DNA from: Pseudomonadota bacterium
GTDB lineage: Bacteria > Pseudomonadota > Gammaproteobacteria > Acidiferrobacterales > UBA6901
Assembly: GCA_021819085.1 (NCBI GenBank)
Contig: JAKASJ010000017.1
Coordinates: forward strand, 1-64,000
Length of the DNA: 64,000 nt
Reading direction: 5' to 3'
This document shows positions 38,536-48,656 of the stretch, piece after piece (the stretch's first letter is position 1; each line of letters starts with the position of its first letter). Made by a program: the position numbers and the translations under genes. Under the pieces are notes generated by a model. The model was given only the letters and a program-made list of their open reading frames with translations. It did not search any database and was not told where the DNA came from.

Positions 38536-38620
38536 GCGAATGTGGCGGAACTGGTAGACGCGCTGGATTTAGGTTCCAGTGGGGTAACCCGTGGGAGTTC
38601 GAGTCTCCCCATTCGCACCA
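38536..38620 (+). tRNA. tRNA-Leu (anticodon TAG)
   Basis: An 85-base class II tRNA with a long variable arm. Acceptor GCGAAUG/CAUUCGC, anticodon stem CTGGA/TCCAG with loop TTTAGGT, and the T-arm has AGTTCGAGT. CCA is encoded. Confidence 0.97.
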
Positions 38621-38640
38621 TTCCTTTCCGCCCGCCGTCC

Positions 38641-38669
38641 TTGGCCTCCCGCCTGCTACACGGTATGAT
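38641..38669 (+). promoter_or_regulatory. Sigma-70-type promoter of tig
   Basis: TTGGCC (38641-38646) and TATGAT (38664-38669) are 17 bases apart. The start of transcription would be near 38676, about 58 bases before the tig start. Confidence 0.5.
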
Positions 38670-38733
38670 GCGCTGATCACGGTCTGGTACGACGATGGCC
38701 GGTCAAATTGTCTTTCCTGAATAGGGTTTCTTG

Positions 38734-40059
38734 ATGCAAGTATCTGTTGAAGCCACCGGCGGGTTGGGTCGGAGGATGACTGTCGCGCTCCCTGCGGAGC
38801 GGCTCGAGAGCGAAGTGTCCGCCCGCCTGCAGCGTCTTTTGCGTACATCCCGCTTCCCGGGGTTCCGTCCCGGAAAAGCGCCCATGAAGCTCGTGGAGGC
38901 ACATTATGCGGGCAAGGTCGTCGAGGAGGTTGCTGGCGACCTCATTCAATCGAGCTTCTACGAGGCGGTCGTCGGACAGGGTTTGAAGCCAGCCGGTGGA
39001 CCGAGGGTGGAATCGCGCTCGATCGAACGCGGCCGGGACCTGCAGTACACGGTGGTGTTCGAGGTCTACCCCGATGTGCGCAAGCTGGACATCGCAGGGT
39101 GCCGGATCGAGCGCCCGGTAGGCAGCATCACCGAGGAGGACGTCAGTCGCACACTGGAGTCGTTGCGCAAGCAGCGCGTGACCTGGACCGCCGTGCCGCG
39201 CGCTGCCCGAAACGGCGACCGTCTGGTGATCGATTTCGAGGGGCAGCTCGACGGCAAGCCGTTCGAGGGCGGGCGCGCCAGCGGTTTTGCGCTGGTTCTG
39301 GGCAGCGGGAGCCTGGTGGGCAGTTTCGAGGAGAGCCTCGTGGGCGCCCTGCCTGGCGAAACCCGCAGCGTACCGGTACGGTTTCCCGCGGATTATCGTG
39401 ACGCCACGCTTGCCGGACGGGATGTCGAGTTCAAGGTACAGGTCAAAGACGTGGAGGAGCCGGTGCTGCCCGAAATCGATGCCGCGTTTGCGCGCGAATT
39501 CGGGATCCAGGACGGCAATGTCGATACCCTGCGGGCAGAGGTGCGGGCCAACCTGGAACGCGAGTTGCGCGACCAGGTGCGGGTCAGGATTCGCGACCAG
39601 GTGTTCGATTTATTGCTGCAACAGAACAACCTCGAGGTGCCGATTGCCCTGCACGAAGCCGAAATCGACCGGCTGATGGCGCTCGCGGCGGATAATCTCG
39701 AGGCGCAGGGCATTGCCCGGACCCGGGCGCCGCAGGACCGTTCGCGCTATGTGGACGAGGCGCGACGCCGGGTAGCGCTGGGCCTTATTCTCGCGGAAAT
39801 CGTCAAGTCGCGCGGACTCGTGGCTGATCCGTCCCAGGTCCGGGCACGCGTCGAGCATTTGGCGGGCGGCTACGAGTCGCCGCAGCAGTTCATCGACTGG
39901 CATTACGCCGAACCAGGCCGTCTTTCCCAGATCGAGTCTTTGGTTCTGGAGGAGCAGGTCGTCACTGTCCTGCTGGAAACGGCCGACGTCGCCGACAGCG
40001 CTGTGTCTTTCGACGAACTTGTTGAGCGCACGAGCGCCGGGCGGCGCGAGGGCGGATAG
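38734..40059 (+). CDS. tig: Trigger factor, ribosome-bound chaperone
   Basis: A 441-residue chaperone that meets nascent chains at the ribosome exit. The ribosome-binding motif is FPGFRPGKAPMKLVEAHYAGKVVEEVAGDLI near residue 40. The FKBP-type prolyl isomerase domain spans about residues 155-240 (GDRLVIDFEGQLDGKPFEGG, LPGETRSVPVRFPADY). The C-terminal SurA-like helices end the protein. A short linker replaces the usual acidic tail. ATG at 38734 follows TTG at 38731 in frame; either may be used. tig-clpP-clpX-lon is a classic bacterial order. Confidence 0.96.
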   Translation: MQVSVEATGGLGRRMTVALPAERLESEVSARLQRLLRTSRFPGFRPGKAPMKLVEAHYAGKVVEEVAGDLIQSSFYEAVVGQGLKPAGGPRVESRSIERGRDLQYTVVFEVYPDVRKLDIAGCRIERPVGSITEEDVSRTLESLRKQRVTWTAVPRAARNGDRLVIDFEGQLDGKPFEGGRASGFALVLGSGSLVGSFEESLVGALPGETRSVPVRFPADYRDATLAGRDVEFKVQVKDVEEPVLPEIDAAFAREFGIQDGNVDTLRAEVRANLERELRDQVRVRIRDQVFDLLLQQNNLEVPIALHEAEIDRLMALAADNLEAQGIARTRAPQDRSRYVDEARRRVALGLILAEIVKSRGLVADPSQVRARVEHLAGGYESPQQFIDWHYAEPGRLSQIESLVLEEQVVTVLLETADVADSAVSFDELVERTSAGRREGG

Positions 40060-40080
40060 ATTTTAGAAGTGGAGGCAGGC

Positions 40081-40716
40081 ATGAGCATGAATGATTTCAA
40101 CCGCAACCCGGGCGCACTGGAAACTCGCGGACTGGGTCTGGTTCCGATGGTGATCGAGTCTACCGGTCGTGGCGAGCGTGCATACGACATCTATTCGCGC
40201 ATGCTCAAGGAGCGTCTCGTGTTTCTCGTCGGACCGATCGAGGACCATATGGCGAACCTGGTGGTGGCGCAGCTGCTTTTTCTGGAGTCAGAGAACCCCG
40301 ACAAGGACATCAACCTGTACATAAATTCCCCGGGCGGGGCGGTCAATGCCGGGCTGGCCATCTACGATACGATGCAGTTCATCAAGCCCGATGTCAGCAC
40401 GGTCTGCATCGGCCAGGCGGCCAGCATGGGCGCGCTGCTCCTGGCAGGGGGCGCAAAGGGTAAGCGTTACTGCCTGCCGCATGCACGCATGATGATTCAC
40501 CAGCCTCTGGGCGGCTTCCAGGGCCAGGCCACGGACATTGACATCCATGCCCGCGAGATCCTGCGCGTGCGCGAGCGCCTTAACTCCATTTTGGCCCGAC
40601 ATACGGGGCAAAATTTCCAGAAGATTGAGCAGGATACGGAACGTGACAACTTCATGGACGGCGTTGAGGCCGTGGCCTACGGTCTGGTCGATTCCGTGAT
40701 CGAAAAGCGCAGCTGA
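40081..40716 (+). CDS. clpP: ATP-dependent Clp protease proteolytic subunit
   Basis: A 211-residue serine protease that forms the tetradecameric barrel working with ClpX. The nucleophile Ser is in [14 protein letters not shown] (near residue 115) and the catalytic His in MMIHQPLGG (near residue 140). [24 protein letters not shown] is the oxyanion part. The start ATG at 40081 has GGAGG ten bases before it; a second ATG is at 40087. clpX follows after 113 bases. Confidence 0.97.
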   Translation: MSMNDFNRNPGALETRGLGLVPMVIESTGRGERAYDIYSRMLKERLVFLVGPIEDHMANLVVAQLLFLESENPDKDINLYINSPGGAVNAGLAIYDTMQFIKPDVSTVCIGQAASMGALLLAGGAKGKRYCLPHARMMIHQPLGGFQGQATDIDIHAREILRVRERLNSILARHTGQNFQKIEQDTERDNFMDGVEAVAYGLVDSVIEKRS

Positions 40717-40829
40717 ACGAGTTATGCTATATAAAGGTTAGAAAGAGCGGTGAGACTTGCAATTGGCGGCGTAAGCAGGCATTTTTGTTTGTAGATAGTC
40801 CTGCAAGGCAGGGTTAGAGCGAGGCTGAG

Positions 40830-42131
40830 ATGGCTGACGACAACCACAATGACCGGGGTAACGGGAAGGGCGAAAAGCTCTTGTACTGCTCGTTCTGCGG
40901 CAAAAGCCAGCACGAGGTACGAAAGCTCATTGCCGGACCGTCCGTGTTCGTTTGCGACGAATGCGTCGAATTGTGCAACGACATCATCCGCGAGGAAGTT
41001 CAGGAAGAGTCCAGCACTGCGGCCGCGAAGAACAAATTTCCCACTCCAAAAGAGATTTGCCAGATCCTGGACGAATACGTGATCGGGCAGCCCAATGCCA
41101 AGAAGGTGCTGTCAGTAGCGGTCTACAACCACTACAAGCGCATCGAGCACGAAGGCAATATCGGGGATGTCGAGCTCTCCAAGAGCAATATCCTGATGAT
41201 CGGCCCGACCGGGTCGGGCAAGACGCTGCTGGCCGAGACCCTGGCACGCCTGTTGAACGTGCCGTTTACGATCGCCGATGCGACCACTCTGACCGAAGCC
41301 GGTTACGTGGGTGAGGATGTCGAGAACATCATCCAGAAGCTGCTGCAGAAATGTGATTACGACGTCGAAAAGGCGCAGAAGGGAATCGTATACATCGACG
41401 AGATCGACAAGATTTCGCGCAAGTCCGATAACCCGTCGATCACCCGTGATGTGTCGGGCGAGGGCGTGCAGCAGGCGTTGCTGAAGCTGATCGAGGGAAC
41501 AATCGCCTCGGTGCCGCCCCAGGGCGGGCGCAAACATCCGCAGCAGGAATTCCTGCAGGTCGATACGCGTAACATCCTGTTCATCTGTGGCGGTGCATTT
41601 TCCGGGCTGGAACGGGTGATCCGTGATCGCTCCGAGAAGGGTGGCATCGGCTTCGGTGCGGATATCAAGAGCAAGGCTGAGAATCGGGCGACAGGAGATG
41701 TATTGCGTGCCGTGGAGCCCGAGGACCTGATCAAGTACGGCCTCATTCCGGAGTTCGTCGGGCGTCTCCCGGTCGTAGCCATCCTCGACGAGCTGGATGA
41801 GCAGGCGCTCATCCGCATCCTGACCGAGCCCAAGAACGCGCTGATCAAGCAGTACCAGAAGCTCCTGAAGCTCGAAGGTGTCGAGCTCGAAGTACGGACG
41901 GACGCCCTCATCGCTGTGGCCCGGCGCGCCATGGAACGCAAGACCGGAGCGCGCGGCCTGCGGTCCATTCTGGAAGCAGCGCTACTCGATACGATGTTCG
42001 AGTTGCCGTCGGTCGATGACGTCCGGAAGGTGGTCGTCGAAGAGGGTGTGATCAAGGAAGGTTCGAAGCCGCTGGTCATCTATGCCGATGACGAGGACCA
42101 GGGCCACAAACGCGCATCAACCCGCACCTGA
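40830..42131 (+). CDS. clpX: ATP-dependent Clp protease, ATP-binding subunit
   Basis: A 433-residue AAA+ unfoldase. The zinc-binding N-terminus [15 protein letters not shown] and VCDECVELC holds the four cysteines. Walker A is [15 protein letters not shown] (near residue 125), Walker B is [10 protein letters not shown], and [16 protein letters not shown] contains the pore and sensor residues. Ends with the typical small domain ([20 protein letters not shown]). It feeds ClpP and has a short leader. Nothing unusual. Confidence 0.97.
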   Translation: MADDNHNDRGNGKGEKLLYCSFCGKSQHEVRKLIAGPSVFVCDECVELCNDIIREEVQEESSTAAAKNKFPTPKEICQILDEYVIGQPNAKKVLSVAVYNHYKRIEHEGNIGDVELSKSNILMIGPTGSGKTLLAETLARLLNVPFTIADATTLTEAGYVGEDVENIIQKLLQKCDYDVEKAQKGIVYIDEIDKISRKSDNPSITRDVSGEGVQQALLKLIEGTIASVPPQGGRKHPQQEFLQVDTRNILFICGGAFSGLERVIRDRSEKGGIGFGADIKSKAENRATGDVLRAVEPEDLIKYGLIPEFVGRLPVVAILDELDEQALIRILTEPKNALIKQYQKLLKLEGVELEVRTDALIAVARRAMERKTGARGLRSILEAALLDTMFELPSVDDVRKVVVEEGVIKEGSKPLVIYADDEDQGHKRASTRT

Positions 42132-42132
42132 G

Positions 42133-42153
42133 CGCCGGTTTGCCGGTGCCCTT
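42133..42153 (+). terminator. Weak stem-loop after clpX
   Basis: CGCCGG (42133-42138) pairs with CCGGTG (42143-42148, one G-U) around TTTG and is followed by CCCTTT. Probably a partial terminator between clpX and lon. Confidence 0.4.
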
Positions 42154-42216
42154 TGCCGGGACGTCGACTTTCTCCCTGTCTTTGCAGTGGCCTTTCCGCC
42201 GCTCCGGTGGCAACTA

Positions 42217-42244
42217 TTGAAATCGCCCGTGAATGTCCCCAGAC
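42217..42244 (+). promoter_or_regulatory. Sigma-32 (heat-shock)-like promoter of lon
   Basis: TTGAAA (42217-42222) and CCCCAGAC (42237-42244) are separated by 14 bases, like the sigma-32 consensus CTTGAAA with CCCCAT. It lies 120 bases upstream of the lon start. lon is a sigma-32 gene in E. coli, which makes the match credible. Confidence 0.5.
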
Positions 42245-42364
42245 TACCCTAATGCGGTTGCCGGAGAGGACCGTCGAGTCTGACTGCGAACGTCGGGTAG
42301 CCGGCGGCGTCGTCTTCCATGTTAGCCAGCGCGCCCGAAACGCCAGAACTGAGGTATTTAGTCT

Positions 42365-44794
42365 ATGACGCAGGAGCACAAAACCCTGGCCGCCGTCGGT
42401 TCGGTCATCACACTCCCGGTACTTCCGCTGCGGGACGTGGTGGTCTTTCCGTACATGGTCATCCCGCTTTTTGTCGGTCGCAAGAAGTCCATCAAGGCTC
42501 TTGAGCAGGCGATGGAATCCGGCAAGCAGATCATGCTGATCGCCCAGAAAAGCGCCTCGGACGACGATCCGGCGCCGGAGCAGATCCACGAGATAGGTAC
42601 CATTGCCAGCATCCTGCAGTTGCTGAAGCTGCCGGACGGTACGGTCAAGGTGCTGGTCGAGGGCGAGCAGCGCGCCAAACTCCAGGGTTTCGTTGAGACC
42701 GCGGAATACTTTTCGGCGCATGTTATAACGCTCGGCGCGGAGCCGGTCGAAGACAAGGAGGGCGAAGCGCTCATGCGCTCGGTGCTGGCCGAGTTCGACC
42801 AGTATGTGAAGCTCAACATGAAGATTCCCCCCGAGCTGCTTACGTCGCTCGCGGGTATAGACGATCCGGGCCGTCTGGCGGACGCCATTGCCGCACACCT
42901 GAGTCTGAAGATCGAGGAAAAGCAGCAGATCCTCGAGATGCAGGGCGTGCGCGAGCGTCTGGAACACATCCTCGGCGTCATGGAGACGGAGATCGACCTG
43001 CTGCAGGTCGAGAAACGCATCCGCGGGCGCGTCAAGCGCCAGATGGAAAAGAGCCAGCGTGAGTACTATCTGAACGAGCAGATGAAGGCGATTCAAAAGG
43101 AGCTCGGTGAACTCGAGGAAGCTCCGAACGAGGCCGAGGAGCTGGCCCAGAAGATCGAGAAGGCGGGCATGCCTAAGGAGGCCCGCGAGAAGGCGCAGGC
43201 CGAGCTGAACAAGCTGAAGATGATGTCGCCGATGGCCGCGGAGGCCACCGTGGTGCGCAACTACATCGATTGGCTGCTGAGTGTGCCGTGGAAGAAGCGC
43301 ACCAAGATCCGCAAGGACCTGGCAGCCGCCGAGAAGATCCTCGAGGCCGATCATTACGGCCTGGAAAAAGTTAAAGAAAGAATCCTCGAGTATCTGGCGG
43401 TGCAGCAGCGCGTGAACAAGCTCAAGGGTCCGATTCTGTGCCTAGTGGGTCCGCCGGGGGTCGGCAAGACCTCGCTCGGCCAGTCGCTCGCGCGCGCGAC
43501 GAACCGCAAGTTCGTGCGCATGTCGCTTGGCGGCGTGCGGGACGAGGCCGAGATCCGGGGGCACCGCAGGACCTATATCGGGTCGCTGCCGGGCAAGATC
43601 GTCCAGAACCTGGCCAAGGTGAAGGTGCGAAACCCGCTGTTCATGCTGGATGAAGTGGACAAGATGTCGATGGATTTTCGTGGCGATCCGTCCTCGGCGC
43701 TTCTCGAAGTGCTCGACCCCGAACAGAATCACACCTTCAGCGATCATTATCTCGAGGTGGATTATGATCTTTCCGATGTCATGTTTGTGGCGACCGCGAA
43801 CAGCCTGAACATTCCTGCGCCGCTGCTCGACCGCATGGAAGTGATCCGCCTCTCGGGCTACACGGAGGATGAGAAGGTCAATATTGCGACCCGCTACCTG
43901 GTTCCTAAGCAGCGCAAGAACAACGGCCTGAAGGATTCGGAGATCGCCATTTCGGACAGCGCAGTGCGGGACATCGTGCGTTATTACACGCGCGAGGCGG
44001 GTGTGCGCAGTCTCGAGCGCGAGGTATCGAAGATCTTCCGCAAAGTGGCCAAGGAGCTGCTGCTGGGCAAGAAGAGTACGAAGATCATGGTGAACGCCAA
44101 GAACCTGGAGAAGTATCTGGGCGTTCGCCGTTACCGCTACGGCGTGGCCGAACAGACGAACCAGGTCGGGCAGGTCACAGGTCTGGCATGGACCGAAGTC
44201 GGGGGCGAGCTGCTGACGATAGAAAGCATCATCGTTCCGGGCAAGGGCAAGCTCACTATCACCGGCAAGCTCGGAGATGTCATGCAGGAGTCGATCCAGG
44301 CGGCGATGAGCGTCGTGCGCAGCCGTGCGGCCACGCTTGGGATACCCGTTGATTTCTACCAGAAGCACGATTTCCATGTGCATGTGCCGGAAGGCGCTAC
44401 GCCAAAGGACGGACCCAGCGCAGGTATTGCGATGTGTACCGCCATGGTGTCGGCGCTCACCCGTATCCCGGTACGTGCCGACGTTGCGATGACCGGAGAA
44501 ATCACGCTGCGCGGGGAAGTGCTGCCGATCGGCGGGCTGAAGGAGAAGCTCCTGGCTGCCCATCGGGGCGGTATCAAGATCGTGGTGATCCCGGAGGAAA
44601 ACCGCAAGGATCTGGCCGATATCCCGAAGAATGTCCGGGAAGGTCTCGATATCCGTCCGTACCGCTGGATCGATCAGGTGCTCGAAACGGCGCTGGAACG
44701 GCCGCCGGAGCCCCTCAAAGAGCCGGAAGCGGGCGAGCAGTCGAAGGCGGTGGACGACAAGTCTGAAGTGACCAAGGTCGTGACCACACATTGA
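42365..44794 (+). CDS. lon: Lon protease
   Basis: An 809-residue ATP-dependent serine protease for damaged and short-lived proteins. The N-domain begins with [26 protein letters not shown]. Walker A is [13 protein letters not shown] (near residue 362) and Walker B is [10 protein letters not shown]. The proteolytic domain holds the catalytic Ser in [11 protein letters not shown] (near residue 685) and the Lys in [13 protein letters not shown]. Length is near the E. coli protein (784), with an extra charged C-terminal tail. A sigma-32-like promoter lies upstream and a terminator downstream. Confidence 0.97.
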   Translation: MTQEHKTLAAVGSVITLPVLPLRDVVVFPYMVIPLFVGRKKSIKALEQAMESGKQIMLIAQKSASDDDPAPEQIHEIGTIASILQLLKLPDGTVKVLVEGEQRAKLQGFVETAEYFSAHVITLGAEPVEDKEGEALMRSVLAEFDQYVKLNMKIPPELLTSLAGIDDPGRLADAIAAHLSLKIEEKQQILEMQGVRERLEHILGVMETEIDLLQVEKRIRGRVKRQMEKSQREYYLNEQMKAIQKELGELEEAPNEAEELAQKIEKAGMPKEAREKAQAELNKLKMMSPMAAEATVVRNYIDWLLSVPWKKRTKIRKDLAAAEKILEADHYGLEKVKERILEYLAVQQRVNKLKGPILCLVGPPGVGKTSLGQSLARATNRKFVRMSLGGVRDEAEIRGHRRTYIGSLPGKIVQNLAKVKVRNPLFMLDEVDKMSMDFRGDPSSALLEVLDPEQNHTFSDHYLEVDYDLSDVMFVATANSLNIPAPLLDRMEVIRLSGYTEDEKVNIATRYLVPKQRKNNGLKDSEIAISDSAVRDIVRYYTREAGVRSLEREVSKIFRKVAKELLLGKKSTKIMVNAKNLEKYLGVRRYRYGVAEQTNQVGQVTGLAWTEVGGELLTIESIIVPGKGKLTITGKLGDVMQESIQAAMSVVRSRAATLGIPVDFYQKHDFHVHVPEGATPKDGPSAGIAMCTAMVSALTRIPVRADVAMTGEITLRGEVLPIGGLKEKLLAAHRGGIKIVVIPEENRKDLADIPKNVREGLDIRPYRWIDQVLETALERPPEPLKEPEAGEQSKAVDDKSEVTKVVTTH

Positions 44795-44799
44795 GTCCC

Positions 44800-44833
44800 G
44801 CCTGCCGGCCCGGTGCGCGGCAGGCTCTGTCGT
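44800..44833 (+). terminator. Rho-independent terminator after lon
   Basis: GCCTGCCG (44800-44807) pairs perfectly with CGGCAGGC (44818-44825), loop of ten bases, followed by TCTGTCGT. It begins six bases after the lon stop codon. Confidence 0.55.
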
Positions 44834-45112
44834 CCCGTGCGTGGAAGGATAGCGCGACGGTTTTTGATGTGGTATTGTGAATCGCACGGAAAATTAAGGG
44901 CGGGGCGCGCCCGGTTAGTGGGCGGCGTGGTCGTGCCACCGGCAGCAGAAAACCACCGCAGCGAATCCGCCCGTGACGTGGTAGTGATTTCGCCGGCTGA
45001 GGACGCGGGGAGGAGGTTTGATGGCTCCAGCGGACCGTGGTTTGTACGCTGGCAGCAAAGATGCTGCGCCTCGTGCCACTACATCTAGCGCATTCATCTA
45101 GGGGAAAGGAAA
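44834..45112 (+). other. Leader region of the HU gene
   Basis: About 280 bases with no supported gene. A TATTGT at 44873-44878 is a possible -10, though no good -35 matches. A GGGGAAAGGA ribosome site ends the region. HU is a highly expressed protein, so a strong promoter is expected here, but I could not fix it by eye. Confidence 0.4.
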
Positions 45113-45385
45113 ATGAATAAAGCCGAACTTGTCGACAAAGTCATCGAAGCCACGGATCTCAACAAGGCTTCCGCCTCGAGGGCAGTAGACGCAGTGTTCG
45201 ATTCGATCTCCAAGGCTCTTAAGGGCGGGGATCAGGTCACAATCGTCGGGTTCGGAACGTTTTCGGTGAGCAACCGCGCAGAGCGCACCGGGCGCAATCC
45301 GCGTACCGGCGACACCATCACCATTCCTGCTTCGAAAAACCCCAAGTTCAAGGCTGGCAAAGGCCTGAAGGATGCCGTAAACTAG
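45113..45385 (+). CDS. hup: DNA-binding protein HU
   Basis: A 90-residue histone-like protein. The N-terminus MNKAELVDKVIEATDLNKASASRAVDAVF is HU's, and the DNA-contacting beta-ribbon signature GFGTFSVSNRAERTGRNPRTGDTI is intact. It bends and packs DNA. GGGGAAAGGA lies directly upstream of ATG. Placed after lon, as hupB is in E. coli, so it probably belongs to the HU-beta branch. Confidence 0.96.
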   Translation: MNKAELVDKVIEATDLNKASASRAVDAVFDSISKALKGGDQVTIVGFGTFSVSNRAERTGRNPRTGDTITIPASKNPKFKAGKGLKDAVN

Positions 45386-45394
45386 CGCTCCTTC

Positions 45395-45470
45395 GGGTGC
45401 TTAGCTCAGTTGGTAGAGCGTCGCCCTTACAAGGCGAATGTCGGGGGTTCGAACCCCTCAGCACCCACCA
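45395..45470 (+). tRNA. tRNA-Val (anticodon TAC)
   Basis: A 76-base cloverleaf. Acceptor GGGUGCU/AGCACCC, anticodon stem TCGCC/GGCGA with loop CTTACAA, T-arm GGTTCGAAC, CCA encoded. It lies nine bases after the HU stop codon, so HU mRNA read-through is possible. Confidence 0.97.
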
Positions 45471-45496
45471 CCACGTCATTGCGGAATACAAGATCT

Positions 45497-45573
45497 GGAG
45501 TGGTAGTTCAGTTGGTTAGAATACCGGCCTGTCACGCCGGGGGTCGCGGGTTCGAGTCCCGTCCACTCCGCCA
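45497..45573 (+). tRNA. tRNA-Asp (anticodon GTC)
   Basis: A 77-base cloverleaf. Acceptor GGAGUGG/CCACUCC, anticodon stem CGGCC/GCCGG with loop TGTCACG region giving GTC, T-arm GGTTCGAGT, CCA encoded. 26 bases after tRNA(Val). Confidence 0.97.
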
Positions 45574-45581
45574 GTGGCACG

Positions 45582-45609
45582 AAGGGCGAGTGACTGCACT
45601 CGCCCTTTT
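45582..45609 (+). terminator. Rho-independent terminator after tRNA-Val-Asp
   Basis: AAGGGCGAGT (45582-45591) pairs perfectly over ten bases with ACTCGCCCTT (45598-45607), loop GACTGC, followed by TT. Ends the HU-tRNA transcript. Confidence 0.8.
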
Positions 45610-45695
45610 CCATTCGGCATCTCCCCAGATTGTCCCCTCAGGGGGTGAATGTGCGGCAGCGATGTGCGCGCATGCCCCGTCAGGATCCTGATCAC

Positions 45696-47612
45696 ATGCT
45701 TACAACCATACATGAAAAGACCCAAGGCTGGATCATGGCGGTCATCCTTGGCCTGTTTACGATTCCCTTCGCCCTGTGGGGTGTGAGTTCGTACTTCGAG
45801 TATGCCGGCGCGACCAAAGTCGCAACGGTGGACGGGCACGGCATCAGCGTCGCGGCCTACCGGAGCGCCCTGGAACGCCAACGCGCAGCGCTTGAGGAGG
45901 CCATGGGCCGCTCGGTCGACCCGAGGATCTTCGACACCCGGAAATTCAAACAGCAGGTCCTGGACGGACTCATCGACCGCATGCTCCTCGATCGCGCAGC
46001 GGCATCGCAGGGCTACCGCATCAGCAACACTGATCTTGCCGAATACATCCGGCGTGCACCGCAGTTCCGGAGTGGCGGCAGATTCGATCTGCAGCTCTAC
46101 CGCAGCTTTGTGCAGAATACCGGATACGGGGTCCGGCAGTTCGAAGCGCGCGTACGCGAGCAGCGGGTGCAGCAGCAGATGGAGGCCGGGTTCATCGCCA
46201 GCACGGTCATCACGCCCGACGACCTGGGAAACCTGGTCCGGCTGATGGGTGAGACGCGCGTTGCGTCCTATGCTGTACTCAAGCCACAACGCTTTATGGC
46301 CGGCGTGACGGTCACGCCGGCCCAGATCAAGACCTACTACGCAGCTCATCTGGACCAGTACAAGACGCCGGAGCGGGTCCGTGTCCAGTACATCGAACTT
46401 TCTGCGGCCAGCCTGGAGAAAACCGTCAATCCTTCAGAACAGGACCTGAAGCGCGAGTATGAGAACAACATAGCCCGCTACACGACGCCGGAGCAGCGGC
46501 GCGCCAGTCATATACTCATAGCGCTTCCTCCGAACGCTTCCCCGCAGGCCGCGCACAAGGCTCTGCTCGAGGCGCAGAACATCCGCACGCGCCTGCTGCA
46601 CGGCGCGAACTTCGCCCGGCTTGCCAGAGAATACTCGGCGGATTCCGTATCGGCTGCCAAGGGCGGAGACCTCGGGTTCGTGGCGCCCGGTTCCCTCGAA
46701 AAAAGTTTCGTGACGGCGCTGTATGGTCTCAAGAAGCCCGGGGACATCAGTGAGCCGGTACGCACGAAGTTTGGCTATCACATCATCGAGCTGACGGCGA
46801 TCCGCCCCGCGGTGACCATCCCCTTTGCCCGGGCTCGGGCCGAGGTGGCGGCCGATTGGCGCCAGCGCCATGCGATCGACCGCTACTATGACGAATCAGA
46901 TCGGTTTCGCAATCTGATATTCGAGCAGTCCGACAGTCTGGCACCGGCGGCAAAGGCGTTCGGGCTCAAGGTCGAGGAAAGCGACTGGTTCTCGCGCTCA
47001 GGTGGCCCGGGAATTGCCGCGAACCCCAAGGTTGTCGCGGCGGCGTTCGACCCTGACGTCCTGACCCAGGGACACAACAGCCATGCCATCAGACTGGGCT
47101 CACACGTGCTGCTGGCGATCCGCGATGTTGCGCACCAGGATGCCTCTGTCAGACCGCTGACCGAAGTGAGCAGTCAGATCAGGCAGACCCTCGTGATGAA
47201 GGCAGCGCTGGCCCGGGCAGAGCTGGCGGGTGCCTCGGCACTCAAGTCCCTGAGGCAGGGCGCGTCACTGGCGGCGGTGGCGAAGCGGGATGGACTTCAG
47301 GTCGTCGGCCCCGTCACGGTCACGCGCAATCAGACCCAGGACTTGCCCCCGGCGCTTGTCGAGGCGCTGTTTGTTTCCGGCAGGCCCGCCGCAAACAGGC
47401 CCGTATACGGCAGCGCCGATCTGGCGACTGACGGTTACGCCATATTCGCTCTCACCCGGGTTGTGCCGGGCAGCATGGCCAGTGCGACGAAGGATCTGAA
47501 GGAAAGGGCGGTCAGTGTGCTGGCGCAGCGCCGGGGAAGCGACTATTTCACGGATTACCTGAACGGTCTGCGCCAGAAGGCGAAGATCAAGATCTACCGC
47601 AAGCTCCTATAG
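45696..47612 (+). CDS. ppiD: PpiD-like membrane-anchored peptidyl-prolyl isomerase/chaperone
   Basis: A 638-residue periplasmic folding factor. The N-terminal membrane anchor is about residues 12-32 (WIMAVILGLFTIPFALWGV). A SurA-like chaperone domain follows (about residues 40-200, with QQVLDGLIDRMLLDRAAA). One parvulin domain, about residues 267-365, reads RRASHILIALP, GGDLGFVAPGSLEKSF and GYHIIELT. E. coli PpiD has 623 residues and the same order. It acts at the Sec translocon exit. Convergent with fabI. Confidence 0.94.
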   Translation: MLTTIHEKTQGWIMAVILGLFTIPFALWGVSSYFEYAGATKVATVDGHGISVAAYRSALERQRAALEEAMGRSVDPRIFDTRKFKQQVLDGLIDRMLLDRAAASQGYRISNTDLAEYIRRAPQFRSGGRFDLQLYRSFVQNTGYGVRQFEARVREQRVQQQMEAGFIASTVITPDDLGNLVRLMGETRVASYAVLKPQRFMAGVTVTPAQIKTYYAAHLDQYKTPERVRVQYIELSAASLEKTVNPSEQDLKREYENNIARYTTPEQRRASHILIALPPNASPQAAHKALLEAQNIRTRLLHGANFARLAREYSADSVSAAKGGDLGFVAPGSLEKSFVTALYGLKKPGDISEPVRTKFGYHIIELTAIRPAVTIPFARARAEVAADWRQRHAIDRYYDESDRFRNLIFEQSDSLAPAAKAFGLKVEESDWFSRSGGPGIAANPKVVAAAFDPDVLTQGHNSHAIRLGSHVLLAIRDVAHQDASVRPLTEVSSQIRQTLVMKAALARAELAGASALKSLRQGASLAAVAKRDGLQVVGPVTVTRNQTQDLPPALVEALFVSGRPAANRPVYGSADLATDGYAIFALTRVVPGSMASATKDLKERAVSVLAQRRGSDYFTDYLNGLRQKAKIKIYRKLL

Positions 47613-47621
47613 CCGCAGGTT

Positions 47622-47639
47622 GCCGGCCCCGATGCCGGC
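47622..47639. terminator. Hairpin between convergent ppiD and fabI
   Basis: GCCGGC (47622-47627) and GCCGGC (47634-47639) form a six-pair stem with a CCCGAT loop, between two convergent stop codons. No T-run is seen on either side, so it may be a weak bidirectional stop. Confidence 0.35.
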
Positions 47640-47645
47640 GGTTGC

Positions 47646-48434
47646 TCAGGTAAAAGCGTGGCCGATTCCGACCGTGTTGAAGCCGGCATCCACATAGGTG
47701 ATCTCGCCGGTGATGCCGGATGCCAGGTCGGAGCACAGGAACGCCGCCGCATTGCCTACCTCCTCGATGGTTACGCCGCGACCCAACGGCGTCGATTTCT
47801 CATAGTAATCGAGCATCTTCTTGAAGTCGTTGATCCCGGCAGCGGCGAGGGTGCGGATCGGACCGGCAGAGATTCCGTTCACGCGGATGCCCTCGGGTCC
47901 GAGAGACTGGGCGAGGTATCGCACGTTGGCTTCCAGGCTGGCTTTCGCCAGTCCCATCACGTTGTAGTGGGGTATCGAGCGTACCGCACCGATGTAGGAC
48001 AGGGTGAGCAGTGCGCCCGCACGTCCCGTCATCAGGGGGCGTCCCGCCTTGGCCAGGGCGGCGAAGCTGTAGGAGCTGATATCGTGGGCGGTGAGGAACC
48101 CAGAACGAGTCACGGCGTCTATGTAGGAGCCGCTCAGTTCTTCACGTGGGGCGTAGGCCACCGAATGCACGATGACATCCATGTGGTCCCAATGCCGGGC
48201 CAGGCCGTCGAAAACGTCCTGGATCTGCGCGTCGCTGCCGACGTCGCAGGGCAGGACGATCGAGGACTCCGTTTCGCCCGCGAGCTTCTGGACCCGTGAC
48301 AGGAGCTTGTCGTTCTGGTAGGTATACGCCAGTTCGGCGCCCTCCCGATGCATGGCCTTGGCTATGCCGCTCGCAATGGAGCGTTCGCTTGCGACGCCGA
48401 CGATCAGCACCCGTTTCCCGGCGAGGAATCCCAT
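47646..48434 (-). CDS. fabI: Enoyl-ACP reductase (NADH)
   Basis: A 262-residue short-chain dehydrogenase-like reductase ending each round of fatty acid elongation. The NADH site is [17 protein letters not shown]; the catalytic pair is Tyr157-Lys164 ([11 protein letters not shown]), with Tyr147 in SYIGA. Size equals E. coli FabI. It is the classic target of triclosan and isoniazid-type inhibitors. The gene is divergent from the peptide-transporter operon. Confidence 0.96.
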   Translation of the reverse strand: MGFLAGKRVLIVGVASERSIASGIAKAMHREGAELAYTYQNDKLLSRVQKLAGETESSIVLPCDVGSDAQIQDVFDGLARHWDHMDVIVHSVAYAPREELSGSYIDAVTRSGFLTAHDISSYSFAALAKAGRPLMTGRAGALLTLSYIGAVRSIPHYNVMGLAKASLEANVRYLAQSLGPEGIRVNGISAGPIRTLAAAGINDFKKMLDYYEKSTPLGRGVTIEEVGNAAAFLCSDLASGITGEITYVDAGFNTVGIGHAFT

Positions 48435-48656
48435 GTCGAATTACCTGTATTTTTTACTAGTTGCGGACCAGCTGTCCGGGCCGATGCGACCACCGCCGAC
48501 GGACGCGGCAAAGCCGCTACACTACCGGAAATTGATGCAGACTGGAAGGGTGAACTCCAGTGCATCGAGTCAAGTTCCGGCGGCGTGCCGGAAGCGGTTG
48601 CCGGAAGCGGACTGCGCGTCCGGTATCGGGTGCGGTAAGCGGATGGCAGTCCGGAC

